Shown here: in pieces, positions 26,573 through 40,000 of the stretch
Layout of the letters: each line of letters opens with the position of its first letter
How positions within the stretch are numbered: the stretch's first letter is position 1
Notes under the pieces: generated by a model
Databases searched by the model: none
What the model was told of the DNA's origin: nothing
What the model saw: the letters and a program-made list of their open reading frames with translations, nothing else
Origin: Corbicula japonica
Taxonomy: Eukaryota > Mollusca > Bivalvia > Venerida > Cyrenidae
Length of the DNA: 64,000 nucleotides
Assembly: GCA_038501625.1 (NCBI GenBank)
Contig: JAZAYU010000033.1
Location: 5,880,509-5,944,508, forward strand
Reading direction: 5' to 3'
Translations under genes and position numbers: made by a program

Positions 26573-28750
26573 TTTAGCAAATTTTCAACACATTTTGGTG
26601 GTTTTCATAAGAGCACAAGCATCTACATTATTAATTCAACCAATTTTATTTTTATTAATATATGGTAAATTCATGGTTAAAAATGTTATTGTCAGTAGAG
26701 TGGCCATATTGAAAACCTCTAAAATCTGGTCAGAAATTTTCCAAAATCTAGTTTTTTTTGCATAATTATATATCTACGTTTAGCCAGTTACAACCACCCA
26801 TTATGCAATTTTGTTAACAGTGATTGATATAACACTTATAAATATCTAACTTGAGTATAATCATTTATGCATTCATTTATGCATATACAATAACATTAAA
26901 ATTTTAGAAAGTTTAGGCCAATATTATTTTAGGCCAGTGCCAATGCCTTGGTGAACCTGCCCCTTTGACGAGCAACACAACAACATGTAGAAAAACAGGT
27001 CATCATGGTACACTGACTATCTGTGATAGGAGGCTATTTACTTTGAAACTTGTTTGGGTGTTTTTGTCTGTGTTAAAATTGTGGAAAACATTTTAATAGA
27101 AATTAGTGTACACAAATTTAACAAAAGTTTTTCCTCGGGTGGGTATTTGTAATGTTCATTGTAAATGTAGGTAAATATGTAATATGAAGGTTTGTTCTTG
27201 TGGGTTTGATTGCTTTTTTTGTAAGAATTCTTGATTTTCTGCTGACAGGAATAACTGGAATAGATATTTTACCCTGCTCAGACTCTGCTTGTTTTTCACG
27301 TGTACATATCAGTTGTTTAACATATAAATGTTTTATACATATGGGATGGCAGCAAGTAATTTGGGGATTATTTGCACACAGGAATGTAACTGAAAACACT
27401 GACTCCAGTGGCAGTTAACATGTCACACCCTGCCTACCTTCACTATCGACGTAAAATGCGATTGGTCACTGAAAATTGGGCAACATCGGCTTGTAAAAGT
27501 TGTAAGAGAGAAAAGTCTATCTGATAAAACAATTCAACGAATCATCATCATTTAGAACTGAAGAGTAGCATCTCCTCATCTGCATATACTTATTATTAAG
27601 CTAAAAATAAATTTTGTGGCGGTGAATTTTTATTTCCAATATTTTGAATTACAATCAACATCGAACTAGAGAATTTCTGTGCGTCTTTAAGGTATTGCTC
27701 TTTTCTTCATTGGACTGTCATCGATAAAAAAGGATAAAATTCTCTCTTACGGCAAAATGCAATTCGTTTGATTTTCTATCATATGCCACGATCAATCTGA
27801 TTGAAATCTTCTCCTGAAAACCGCTACATTTTGATTAGATCTGGTCCCAAGGTTATAAAGCTGAGATTAGAAACCAGTCTCAAATCTCAAGGATCTGATT
27901 GGCTGGAGTGGCGACTGGCCATAACCTGCGGCACTGACTGGAATTGGATTATTCCTTAATATACTGGCGAAGGATTTTGGCTGGCAACGGCATCTGACTT
28001 GTTTGGATAATGGAGTAATAGGCTTATCTTGCATTTTTGTTTAATTTCGCCTGTACACAGGCACAAAGTCTATTTAATAAGGACAACCGGACAGTCTGGC
28101 CTTATTTAGACATAACATTAAAGCTATATATGGAAAGCAAATCCATTGACATGTTTAATTTATTTACTAATGGCTATTTATAGCCATTCGTCCGTGTTTA
28201 TAGTAATATAAATAAACCCGGGTATATACATGTACCATCAATCCGTGATATAAACATGTAGGTACGTACACTTACTAATTTTATGTTTCTTGTAAATCGA
28301 CTCATCATATGATTGTTATGTAAGCACGAGCGATATTTCTGTGTAAAGGATTTAAACAGGTAGTCTGCCGACGACACTGCGCTGGACGGTTAGGGTAAGG
28401 ACTAAGGGTTAGTGAAATGAAGTGGAATGGCTGTGTGAAAACATGATTTCATAAACGTTCATTTGTTTTCAGACTTTTAAACTTCTTGTGGCTTTACAAA
28501 TCATTTATAGAGTAAATTAATGTTATATAACATGCAAAAACAAAATTAAAGTGAAATTTGTAGTAATTTCTTACCTTGAAAACAAACTAACAATCAATGC
28601 AATTACCTGGTAATTAATGCATACAGGTAGTAGGGCAGGATATTTTCTGATTGTTCTGTTACTTAAATCTCCATTATGATTAGTTATATCCCTTTAATCT
28701 GAATGCACCACGGAGATATCATGCGCCATTTATATTTGTATATAATTTAA
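26573..28750. other. Intergenic, no gene recognised
   Basis: No coding exon seen. A half copy of the palindromic MITE family lies at 27848-27915 (CCCAAGGTTATAAAGCTGAG..CTGATTGGCTGGAGTGGCGAC). A noncoding first exon of the actin-like gene probably lies in the right part but was not located. Confidence 0.4.
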
Positions 28751-28831
28751 TTGTTCCATTTATGTACTGCCCTTCCCTTGGGGGAAAAAGAATATCTGGT
28801 TATCTATCTAGTACTTGTATATTTACAGGAA

Positions 28832-29950
28832 ATGTATGCAGACGACGAAGAGATCAGACTTGTTGTGGACAACGGCTGCTATAAAATCAAGGCAGGGTTT
28901 GCCGGCGACGACGCGCCGAGATGCATCATTCCGAATGTCATTGGTGCCTCCGGAAGTGGCGAGAACTTTGTTGGTGATAATGCTCAGTATAAACGCGACA
29001 TTCTAGACATTTCGTGTCCGATATCCCGCGGTGTGATAGAAGACTGGGACTCTATGGAGATGATTTGGGATTACGTGTTTACCTCGGAGCTTCGCACCTC
29101 ATCAGTCAACAAGCCGATTTTTATGTCCGAATCTCCATTAAGTTCCAAATCTCAAAGAGAGCGGATTTCAACAGTGTTATTTGAAAAATTCCAAGCGTCG
29201 TCTTTTTACATTGCCCCGGACCCGGTATTTTCGATGTATGCTAGCGGATGTGTTTCCGGAGTGGTGTATTCATCCGGAGAAGATATCACTTCTGTCTATC
29301 CAATTTCCGAAGGATATCCTTTGCCAGAAAAAATCTCGCGTATGGATTTTGCAGGCTCTGACATAACGAATCTAGTTTCGGCATCCTTATTCGAAAAGGG
29401 ATATGCAAATTTATCTTCGGGCATAAAAGATACTACTACAGTCCGTGCCGTTAAAGAAAGATTGTGCTACGCAGCCTCCGACTTTGCCACGGAGAATACG
29501 AAGCTGGCAGAAAGGAATGCGACAGAGAAAGAGGTCTCATACACGCTGCCAGACGGACAGATTGTAACGCTAGGTGATGCACGTTATACGACTGTAGAAT
29601 CTATGTTTCAGCCATCATTATTTGGCATCAATGGTAAAGGAATTTCTGAACTCATTCGGAACGTTTTAATGGACAGCGACCTTGACCTTCGTAAAAGTCT
29701 CGCAGCCAACGTACTTCTATCTGGCGGGAACACGAGAATTGCAGGCTTTCCTGAACGTGTGCGACTCGACCTTGAAAAATGTTTACCTAAATCATTAAAG
29801 TTTAATGTTCGAGCACCGCCGGAACGAATGCTCAGTGTATGGATAGGAATGTCTATTGTTGCTTCTTTGTCCAACTATAACGCAATGTGGATCTCAAAGG
29901 ACGAGTATAACGAGTATGGGCCAAGTGTCGTCAATAGGAACAGTGTATGA
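28832..29950 (+). CDS. Divergent actin-like protein
   Basis: 372 residues in one coding exon; the ATG at 28832 lies three bases after a good acceptor (TATATTTACAG), so a 5' UTR intron is likely, as in many actin genes. Actin landmarks: LVVDNGCYKIKAGFAGDDAP (10-29), VGDNAQYKRDIL (47-58), MYASG (135-139), SYTLPDGQ, VLLSGGNTRIAGF, WIGMSIVASLSNY, WISKDEYNEYGPSVV. It is far from canonical actin. The D-loop is gone: only 8 residues lie between PNVIG and VGDNAQ, where actin has about 17. The second phosphate loop DSGDG reads SSGED. The positions of Q137 and H161, needed for ATP hydrolysis, are D130 and S154. The end is NSV rather than KCF. The frame is intact over 1.1 kb, which argues for function. 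Conventional polymerisation is unlikely; role unknown. Confidence 0.92.
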   Translation: MYADDEEIRLVVDNGCYKIKAGFAGDDAPRCIIPNVIGASGSGENFVGDNAQYKRDILDISCPISRGVIEDWDSMEMIWDYVFTSELRTSSVNKPIFMSESPLSSKSQRERISTVLFEKFQASSFYIAPDPVFSMYASGCVSGVVYSSGEDITSVYPISEGYPLPEKISRMDFAGSDITNLVSASLFEKGYANLSSGIKDTTTVRAVKERLCYAASDFATENTKLAERNATEKEVSYTLPDGQIVTLGDARYTTVESMFQPSLFGINGKGISELIRNVLMDSDLDLRKSLAANVLLSGGNTRIAGFPERVRLDLEKCLPKSLKFNVRAPPERMLSVWIGMSIVASLSNYNAMWISKDEYNEYGPSVVNRNSV

Positions 29951-30649
29951 GACATTGTCAAAATCGCCATACATGCTGGAAATGTATTACAATTTACTTG
30001 GTTGATTTTTCGGAATCTATATAGGCTTAAAGTTTATCATTGGTACTAAAGTGAAATTAAAAAAAAGAAATGTTTCGGCAATAGAGTGTTTTGTCGAATC
30101 GGGTTAACTATATAAAAAATTTATAATAAAATCATTTATAGCGATGTTGGTAGAGGTATTGTTCGAGGTTTATGCAGTTTTGTAAACGACTGGACTAAAA
30201 CGGTTTTATTTAAATTGACTCCAGTAGCGTTCTGGACGTCTTCTGTGCCCAAGGTTATAAAACTGAGCATGGAAACCAGTCTCAAATCTCCAGCAACTGA
30301 TTAGCTGAAATGGCGACTAGAGAACATCCGTGCCACACTTTTGTCATGGGCCAAAAAGATCATAAAACATTGGCGACCACTATCAAATCTCCAGCATCTG
30401 ACTGCCTAAAATGGTTCAGCCAGTAAAGTACTTTATATTTGAGACTGGTCTCTAGATTAAGTTTTATGATATTTGGCACTGTATTCACAATAAAAGGGCC
30501 ATAATTCAAGTGACTAGAGCAATTTGGTTGCTTACAAATCTGGCCATTATATTTTGATCACAGACTTTCTGATTAAGTATGTGTATAATGATGATAGAAT
30601 GAAGGCATAAAATAGAGTTAATTGTAAATGTTATTACTTAATTGTAATT
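29951..30649. other. Downstream of actin-like gene; palindromic MITE remnants
   Basis: An AATAAA-type signal (ATAATAAAATC, near 30123) may end the actin-like transcript. Bases 30248-30480 hold fragments of the palindromic family (CCAGTCTCAAATCTC..CTGAAATGGCGACTAG, then the inverse). Confidence 0.5.
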
Positions 30650-30792
30650 AAATATAGTAGTATCATATCTCGCGTGAGTTTTAATTTTCGCGTATTTCGC
30701 GCTATTGAATATCTTTTCTAGTGAGAGTTCGCGCGAAAATGTCATTTCCTGCGCGAATTTTTATCCCCGCAAAATTTAATGATACCACACTT
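30650..30792. repeat. GCG-rich MITE related to 20.2 kb element
   Basis: Begins AGTAGTATCATATCTCGCG and ends AATTTAATGATACCAC; the inside is rich in CGCGAAAAT and GCGCGAATTTTTA phrases in both orientations. Confidence 0.6.
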
Positions 30793-30892
30793 ATATGAAA
30801 AGGGAACTTTGAAGAGCCGTTACTGAAGATGGGCCAGATCCAATCTGGAAAATTGTCATATTCCGCTGATATTTCATGCCCATAAGGTATGT

Positions 30893-31008
30893 CCCAAGGT
30901 TATAAAGCTGAGAATGGAAACCAGTCTCAAATCTCAAGCATATGATTGGCTGAAATGGCGACTAGTTTGATGCTTGAGATTTGAGGCTGGTTTCCAAGCT
31001 CAGTTTTG
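30893..31008. repeat. Palindromic MITE
   Basis: GTCCCAAGGTTATAAAGCTGAG..AGTCTCAAATCTCAAGCAT pairs with ATGCTTGAGATTTGAGGCTGG..AAGCTCAGTTTT. The distal end of the right arm is replaced by the following tandem-array element. Confidence 0.75.
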
Positions 31009-33600
31009 TTTTATCAAAGGCGAGGGGGATATTAGTAATGCCCTTCGTCCGTGCGTCCGTCCGAAACAATTTTGTCCGGAGCATAAGTCCAAAACTACTG
31101 GAGGGATTTTATTCAAACTTCATACACAGACAGTGCACATTGGTAGGTAGTGCAGTGTGCAAGAACAATAACTCTACCTTGCCTATTTTTAGAGTTATTC
31201 CCCTTTATCATATTTACTTGATAAATTTTGTCCGGAGCACAAGTCCAAAACTACTGGAGGAATTTTATTCAAACTTCATACACTGACAGAGCACATTGGT
31301 AGGTAGTGCAGTGTGCAAGAACAATAACTCTACCTTGCCTATTTTTAGAGTTATTTCCACTTATCATATTTACTTGATAAATTTTGTCTGGAGCGTTAAG
31401 TCCAAAACTATTGGAGGGATTTTATTCAAACTTCATACACTGACAGAGCACATTGGTAGGTAGTGCAGTGTGCAAGAACAATAACTCTACCTTGCCTATT
31501 TTTAGAGTTATTCCCCTTTATCATATTTACTTGATAAATTTTGTCCGGAGCATAACTCCAAAACTACTTGAGGGATTTTATTCAAACTTCATACACTGAC
31601 AGAGCACATTGGTAGGTAGTGCAGAGTGCAAGAACAATAACTCTACCTTGCCTGTTTTAAGAGTTATTCCCCTTTATCATATTTACTTGATAAATTTTGT
31701 CCGGAGCATAACTCCAAAACTACTTGAGGGATTTTATTCAAATTTCACACACTGACAGAGCAGATTGGTAGGTAGTGCAGTGTACAAGAACAATAACTCT
31801 ACCATGCCTATTTTTACAGTTCTTCCCCTTTATCAGAATTACTTGATAAATTTTTTCCGGAGCTTAACTCCAAAACTACTTGAGGGATTTTATTCAAAAT
31901 TCTTACACTGACAGAGCACATTGGTAGGTAGTGCAGTGTGCAAGTCCGATAACTCTACCTTGCATATTTTAGAGTAATTCCTCTTTATCATATTTACTTG
32001 ATATATATTGTCCGGAGCATAACTCCAAAACTACTTGAGGGATTTTATTCAAACTTCTTACACTGACAGAGCACATTGATAGGTAGTGCAGTGTGCAAGT
32101 CCAATAACTCTACCTTGCCTTTTTTAGAGTTATTCCTCTTTATCATATTTTCTTGATAAATTTTGTCCGGAGCATAACTCCAAAACTACTTGAGGGATTT
32201 TATTCAAATTTCATACAGTGACACAGCACATTGTTAGGTAGTGCAGTGTGCAAGTGCAATAACTCTACCTTGCCTATTTTTAGAGTTATTCCCCTTTATC
32301 ACATTTTACTTGATACGTTTTTCCAAGGCATAACTCAACAAGAAAAAAATAGTCGCCATGCGCCGAAAACCAGGTTTTCATTTAATACCTATACTTTTGT
32401 AAAGAAAATATCTGATATGAAGAAACTGAACTTCTAATTTTAGCAACAGTGACCTTGATCTTGATCACAGACTTCTGAGTAGAAATCCCGAGTTGCGTCT
32501 TGGTATCAGCTACCCAAAGAAAGTTTGGTGTCAATAGATCACAGCTAACCCAAGTAATAAGGAGAAACCTAAATTTCTATTTTTAGAAAAAAGGACATAG
32601 ACCTTTATCACAGACACCTGGATATCAATCCTAAGTAGTGTCTTGATATAAGCTACCCAAAAACCAAGTTTGGTGTCAATAGGCCAAAGAAAACTCAAGC
32701 TATTGAGCAGAAACTGAATTTCTATTTTTAGCTACAGTGACCTTGAGCTTTATCACAGGCGCCTGGGTAGCAATCTCAAGCTGCATCTTGATATTAGATA
32801 CCAACACTAAGTTCGGCGTAAATATACCATAGCAAACTCAAGTTATTGAGGGAAAACTGAATTTCTATTTTTAGCAACAGTGACATTGACCTTGATCACA
32901 GATACCTGTGGCAATCCCAAGCTGTCTTTTGATATCAGCTATTCATATACTAAGTTTGGCATCCAGAGGTAAAAGCAAACTCAAGTTATTGAGGGTAAGC
33001 TGAATTTCTATATTTAGCAAGTGACCTTGACCTTTATCACAGACACCTGGGTAGCACTCTCAAGCTGCCTGTTGATATAAGCTACCCACAAACCAAGCTA
33101 AGCGTCAACAGGCAATTTGGCATCAACAGATAACATTCACATAATACTGAACAAAAAATCTAAGTCAAAAAGGGGCAAAACTTTTGCAAAACACGGTCAG
33201 GGGTTATGAAACTTGACCTGATAATTGGTACTGTGATGTCAAACAGTTATGTAAAGTTTCAAAGCTATACCTTGAATGGTAACTGAGAAAAAGAAAACTT
33301 TCACAAAAAACTTAACAAAATTTCTAAGTGAAAAAGGGGCATAACTTTGCCAAAATAAGTCAGGGATTATGAAACTTGTCCTCATAATTGGTATTGAGAT
33401 GTCAGATAACTATGTGAAGTTTCAAAGTTGTACCTTAAACAGTTACTGAGAAAAACACAACTTTCACAAAAAACTTAACAAAATTTCTAAGTGAAAAAGT
33501 GGCATAACTTTGTCAAAATACAGTCAGGGATTTTGAAACTTGTCCTGATAATTGGTTTTGAGATGTAAGACCTTTCAAATTAAGACCCTTCAAATTGCTC
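31009..33600 (+). repeat. Tandem-array element with three successive cores
   Basis: Starts TTATCAAAGGCGAGGGGGATAT with a (GTCC)n run (31050-31070). First core: about eight units of 155-157 bp (31071-32320; TTTTGTCCGGAGCATAAC, GCACATTGGTAGGTAGTGCA). Second: about five units near 144 bp (32443-33130; AGTGACCTTGA, ATCACAGACACCTGG). Third: about three units near 163 bp (33160-33560; AAAGGGGCATAACTTTGC, GGTATTGAGATGTCA). The start resembles the other Helitron-like elements, but no palindromic 3' end was found, so the right boundary is uncertain. No credible gene. Confidence 0.75.
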
Positions 33601-33778
33601 ACTTGAAAATTAATGTTGCTTTAACATAGGAAGTATTTGTACTACAAGTATTGACACAAGACTTGTATCATCTGGATGTATTATCTGCATCAGCAAATCA
33701 ATATCTGACCACAAGAATGATGTCAATAACTACAATGTATCTGCCAAACACCCAAACAACAAATGAGTAAATGATTAA

Positions 33779-33949
33779 CCCTTTCCTCCATAGAAACACC
33801 TTTATTGCATGGGCGAACAGTTTAGATCCAGGATCTAAATTGTTCGCTATTTTATTCATTAGGTTATTTCTCACCAAAATGAGACCAGTGCAGATCTGGA
33901 TCTACACTGGTCGCGCACACATAAAAATGCGTATATATGGAGGAAAGGG
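33779..33949. mobile_element. Intact TTAA-type MITE (reference copy)
   Basis: 171 bp between two TTAA copies (33775-33778, 33950-33953). Terminal inverted repeats CCCTTTCCTCCATAGA / ATATGGAGGAAAGGG. The interior has GGGCGAACAGTTTAGATCC facing GATCTAAATTGTTCGC and CAGTGCAGATCTGGATCTAC, so it forms several hairpins. It looks like a piggyBac-type non-autonomous element. Confidence 0.88.
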
Positions 33950-34641
33950 TTAAAAAATGCTTGATTATATCTATATAGCGGGTTAGCACTACTTCATGTA
34001 TACGCTTTTAATCAGAAGGGCAACAATTGCCAAGTTGACAAGGATCTGAATCATTCACTTGGTCAGAAATAATTTAATTAATTTAAAAGTGAATGTGTAG
34101 ATCCTGATCAAAATGCATGGATGTGCATGCTGATCAAAATTTCAAATTTTGGCAGAAGAGATATATCATAAGCTGTACCCCATTCAAAAGAATATTAAGT
34201 AATAAACTGGGAAGGATTTAAGAGGACAAAAGTATGGATGATAATCAATCATATTTGTCATTTATTAAAAATATCCTCATCCATTTACCATATTTACATT
34301 ACACAATTTACAATACACAAAATTCAGTCAGATATACATAACAATGATATTTCAATATAAACAATTGGTACTTTACAGAAATATTTGAAGTGTTCTACCT
34401 CAAAACAAAACAGAAGTTGAAATTACATTAAATATGCACAATTTCAATGCATATTTTTCTATATGTAAGTAACAAGGCAGACACCAACAGTCAAACTATT
34501 TAAAAAAGGTAAAAAGTATTACTTCCAACTGTAGTTGTGTAAAACATTTTTGCCAAATAAGACTGGTATACTGCTGTCTTATATCTGTACAACATCTGGT
34601 GTGATTTTAAAGCCATTCCAGTGATCAAATGGATTATTCTA

Positions 34642-34891
34642 CCTTATACTCCATACACACGTTTATGGGTTTTATGCATGCCTGAACACTTTAGATCCAG
34701 ATCAGCCATCACATCTGTGTAGATCAGATTGCATGGATTAAATCCTGATCAGCCATCTGGATCTGCACTGATCACATGTTGGTCAGGAATAACCTAATGA
34801 ATTGAAAAGCGAACGGTTTATATTCCCATCAGATGGCACAAATGTTCAACCTGATCTGGAAATACACTCTTCGACCATGCAATAAAGGGTT
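34642..34891. repeat. TTAA-type MITE, degraded
   Basis: Family phrases CACTTTAGATCCAGATCAGCC and TGGATCTGCACTGATCAC and right end AATAAAGGGTTA are recognisable; TTAA is lost on the left. Confidence 0.6.
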
Positions 34892-35145
34892 ATTGTTCTA
34901 TTGTAGCTGAGAAATGATAACTTATTTGGTGTCATGGATTCATTTACAATCGTACAATGACATACCAGTACAAGTTAACAGGTTAGGGGTATAAGAAATT
35001 GTTTCCAGCACCAGGAGAAATACATAAAAATCCTCATTTGGTAGGCAAGACAGATATTTCTTTACATAAACTCAGCAGGATATAAGTTGAACAAAGAATG
35101 TTGTAAAAGTACATTAAACACAACAGATCATCTTTCATTTAAATT

Positions 35146-35151
35146 AATTTA
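35146..35151 (-). promoter_or_regulatory. Polyadenylation signal AATAAA
   Basis: TTTATT on the plus strand, AATAAA on the minus, 34 nt beyond the stop codon of the BTB gene. It would give a very short 3' UTR; a further candidate lies near 34258. Confidence 0.5.
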
Positions 35152-35184
35152 TTATCAGTTACAGTGTTCATTAAACAAAATGGT

Positions 35185-37016
35185 TTATCTTACATTTAAA
35201 TCAGTAAGAATGGCTGTTCTTTTGTATTGTTTTCGTTTGACTACTGGTTTGATAACTGGTGCAGTTGGATGACAGATGTACACTGATGGTCGGTTCATCA
35301 ATCGCTCATCAAGCCCATACTGCCGAGGTCTAAGTGGTATCTTTTTCGTAACTACGGTAACATTACCGTCCTTGTCATAGATCTGCTCTGTCACAGTCTT
35401 TAACTTGAGAAGATTTCCGCGTGCATATTGAGAACGGACTCCCTTAGGAACTGTTGCTGCAGGTGGAAAATATGCACACTCCTCATCATCACTGTCTTCC
35501 GACTGCAAAACAGCTACTGTTGTACCCTGAGCTCTTCGTGTTAAAGCAGTAGGAGGAAACTTCGGTGACGATTCTTTCTGTTGACACATGTAGTCACCTG
35601 AATGGTACATTTCGTTTTCACTACCACTCTCTTCAGTTTTTACCAAAACAGCCTGCTGTTTGAAGAGTTTTGCCTTTAGGTAATTCTTGGTTTCCTGCGA
35701 TATTTCAACATATCTTTCACCACCCTGAAGACTGCTTCTGCCTGGAGATTTCTTTGCTTTCTTTACAGGCACAATATCTTCACTTTCACAGCTATTGTTC
35801 CCGTTGTCATCTTCAAATTTACTGTAGTCAACTTTCTTTCTCTCTCGCAATCTCCTTTTATTTGATGTCTCCGAACTCTTAGAAGGAATGTTCGACACTT
35901 TGTCACTCTTCCTTTCCAAACCAAGATGGAACATTTGTTGCCTCTGACTTTGTTCATCATCTGATTCAGTGTTTGTTGCTCCTGAGATTCCTTCAGCAGC
36001 AATTTTGTCTACACCTTTATTTTCAGCCCATTTGTCTTGTTGTTTTGTCATTTCAGGCACTGCCACAGTAAGATTACTTTCCATCTTGTTTGTTACTGTA
36101 TCTTCTGAATCTGTTCCAGATGAACTTACTTTTGACCTTGCATCAACATTCCCAACATCAGCATGATCAAAGTTAGCTGAAAATTCATCTTCCGAGAGGT
36201 TATTGGGGTTAACTTCTTTGTAATAAACAACACCACTTTTTGTTCTACATTTAACTAGGTTACTAATAGGTTGTGTTTTGATAATACCTTCATTGTTATT
36301 ATCTTCATCATCCTGCAGTTCATTTTGCTGTTCTGATAATGTTTCTGTGCCAGTAGCCACCCCTGACCTAGTTTCTAGTTGTCTTAAATCAGGCTTGCTT
36401 TTCTTTTCTGTTGCTGTTGGCTGGTTTCCTGACTTTCTCTTCTTTCCTTTAAGCGTCTTCTTCTTGCCATGGACAAGGTTTAGGATACTTTTACTTTTAT
36501 CAAACGCACTGGACTTTTTGTGAACATTTTTTCTAGACCTGCCTTTCTTTGTCTTGTTTGAGTTTTTCTTACTGTCTTGTTGCTCTGTTGACTTGTTAAC
36601 AATGCTAGTAGCAGAGGTATTATACGAATATTTCCCTCTCTTGTTTAGGGCAGGGTGCACTGTTGAGTATACAACATGAGTACTAAATGCTTGTTTTGTA
36701 GTATATGTTGATATTCTAGGCCGAGAAAAGTCGACAGGTCTCCCGGCATCTGGACCGGTCACAGGCACACACAGAGTGGCATGTTTGTCAGGCCAGTTAA
36801 TGCTGGTCAAGTCTGGCACAGCTGGGTAAGCCAAGTTGTTTGTCTCTCCAGGTTCCAACAGACCACTGGAGGCTGGAATATCTTCTACTGGTTCAGTTTT
36901 TACAATGATATTAGGGTCAGCCTCTTCAACCTGCGGAAAAGTGACCTGGAAAGGTTCAGGAGATTTTTCCGATGGAGTTCTTCTTGAAGAAAAGCCTTGT
37001 TCAATAGTTGTTAACT
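35185..37016 (-). CDS. BTB gene exon 4 (tail, stop)
   Basis: Acceptor TTTCTGCAG; begins KLTTIEQGFSSRRTP, ends AILTDLNVR, stop TAA at 35187-35185. It encodes the whole disordered region. Confidence 0.9.
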
Positions 37017-40000
37017 CTGCAGAAAAAAAAATTTAAGTCTGAAAGATCTAATTTCAGATGAACATCTTAGAGTCAGAAATGACACTTGTATAAACTAAAG
37101 AAAAAAACAAAGTTCATCTTTAAAATTTCAACATAAGTCATTATTGAAAAATAATTTGTATAAAGCTCAACCATCAGTCAATTTAGAAATACATAACACC
37201 ATTAAATGATGTGTAAACTTCTGTTAAGTAACCTATGAAATTTTGGGAAATTTACATACTCAGTGACTGAATAATGTTAATGTTTATTACCGAAATAAAT
37301 GGAAAAGAATAACTATCAAACTGAATGCATTTGACCTGATGAGATGCCTTTTGGTATGGAAATGGTTGGGATTATTGTCTGGTTTGTTGCACAATATGAA
37401 ATATGATAGAAAAAAACTGTGGTTTTTCTACAATCATTTGAGGGTGGAGGAATAGAATGGGGTCAGTTATGGGGTCACAAATAAGCAAGTGAAATAATGA
37501 AAACAAATAGAACTTAAGAGTTTGTAATAAAGACTTAAAGATAGTACCAGAAGAAGGCTGGCTCTTTGACCTGATTATGATTATACCCTGACAAGCCTTA
37601 TTGTATATTATTATATTCATAAAGTATTGAAGGATGATCTTATTTTGAAGAAATGTACATGTTTAAAAGGAAAGAATGGTCCACAATCTTTTGTGGTTTC
37701 TTTGATAGAACTTAACCCTTAACTCCATAGTTATGACTTTTATGGGAAAAGCCAACGGTGCGGATCCAGATCAGCCAGCACATCCATGTCATTTGATCAG
37801 AATCAACACTGTTAGATTAGTAAGGTTATTTCTGACAAAGAAGCCACCTGTGAAGATCCAGATCAGATGGTATGGATATACTGTCTGATCTGCATCTTCA
37901 CTGGTCACACATGCTTCAAAACCTGTAACCTGTGCATATGGAGTTAAGGGGTAAGCACTAAAATAGTATAAAACACAACAAAAAATCAAAGAAATATGTT
38001 ATATATATTACTTGGATCCTTTGCATAACTTTTGCAGCCCTGCAGTCCCTCAACACAACCTAGATCTGTTGCTGCTAAACACACATTTTCAACCTAGAAA
38101 AAAGCAGAAAAGCTGAGAATTTATTTTCATGGAAACAAATGCAATTATTTATTGTTATAATTTTAACCCTTTACTACATGGGATATGGGTATTATCATAC
38201 ATGGGAACAGTATAGATCCAGATCAGCAAGCACATCCTTGTCATCTGATCTGGATCTAGACTGTTTGGTTAAGATTCATAAGGTTATCTCTGATGGCATT
38301 CTTGCTGTCTCATCAGGATCTACACTTTTTCTTACTTGGTCAGAATTATCCAAATGTAAAAGCGAACACTGTTGATACTGATCTATGAGCCAGCTGATCT
38401 GGTTCTACACTGTTCGCCAATGCAATAAACTGGTATGTATGAAGGAATGAGTCGAAAAAACACAAAATTAAAATATGAAAGGCATAAAAGCTATGGTTTC
38501 TGTGACTCCATGTCCAACAATTATTGTAAGTGACTATCTTTGAAGACATATCTTTGAGAAATTTAGATTAATGCAGTGGCATATATATTTTGACAAGACT
38601 ATCAGTTCCATATTGGAAATATGGAGAGTGTAGAAACTGATCAGCCAACATAGGTCAGCTGGAAGGTTAGCAAAACCCAATGATTCAATGCCGGACAAAA
38701 TGACTTTTGTTACGGACAGTTAGCAGGTTACACAACCTCATGCCTACTAGCACTTCACTCACTTCACTTGGTTCACACTTGAGCTTGCCAGTGTACATCA
38801 ATCCAACCAAAGCTTCCACAACAGTCTGAGAGTAGCGAGATAGGTCCAGAAAAAACCTGTCATCCTCCAGCTCAGCTCCTGCCTAAAATAGTGTACAGAA
38901 AATTTGAGATTTCTAGAGAACCAATAAGTAGCACCGAAGTAAAATGATATATGTCATATGCTCTTATGTTAAGCTAATGTGACATGCAGGTGATGCCAAT
39001 GTTATTATTGTTTATTTATTTGTTTTATTGTTTATTGTTTATTACAGGGTTGGGTGGTAAATACCACCCCCGGTATTTACCGGTGGTATGTACCGGTATT
39101 TACCGCCCTGGAAAATACTCCCCAAAGTGGCAAGTACTGGAAAATACTGGCAAATACTACTCAGATGAGTTTTTTTGCCTTAAAATACTGCAGAAATCTT
39201 AACTTAGTTGACTGTTATTAATGTATAATCATAATAATAATTAAATTACTCATATATTTTAATTAAATTTCATATCAGGTTATCACTTTAAGCACTTTAA
39301 AGTAAAAATAATTCTTACAGAATTGTCTTTTTTTACTCTAAGAACCAAAAATACAGCAGGTAAGAAATTAATGCTGATCCACCTGTGCACCTGGCCATTG
39401 ACACAAGCAAGGCCATAATGTCTAGTCTATTAATAGCCAGGGGCAACAAAGGCAACAGTAAAGTGTCATAAATAACCTATACAATTTGTCTAGGTGCAAG
39501 TAAGTGGTTGTGTATTGGTGTGACTGCAGAAAGCTGCCAAACTGGTGTTCTGTTACAGGTATCTTAGGGGGAAAGAAGAGATTGACTGGTAGACAGAGGC
39601 TTCTTTGTATCTAAACATTATTTGTTATTGTATTCATGTATATTTATTGTAAGTTGTGTACATTACTTGTTTATAATTAAAATTAACCCTCTAAAATGCT
39701 GACTCCATTATTGTTAATAATTGAAATTTGAATTTGTCCATATGCTGACTATAAGGGATACATTGTATTGTATAAATTCCATGGATGGTCAATTCAAATG
39801 ACCACTTGTTCAGTACTTAAATTTTTATTTATTATGGATAAAGTGATAAAAGTGTTAAACTTAAGTACAAATATAATGGCAATTAATGGGTAAACTTGAA
39901 ATTATCTATATGAATGCTGATAATAGATAATATTGTATAAATTCCAGACTGGTAAATTCAATTGACCAGTATTTGCCAGTAATTGCCAGTATTTGCCGGT

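Noticed and set aside
29608..29874. 88-codon minus-strand frame
   Set aside because: Antisense shadow of the actin-like gene.
30981..32437. Open frames of 68-101 codons inside the 156-bp repeats
   Set aside because: They are single-unit read-throughs of the tandem core and differ in frame between units.
35670..36523. Plus-strand frames of 65-81 codons
   Set aside because: Antisense shadows of the BTB gene's last exon.
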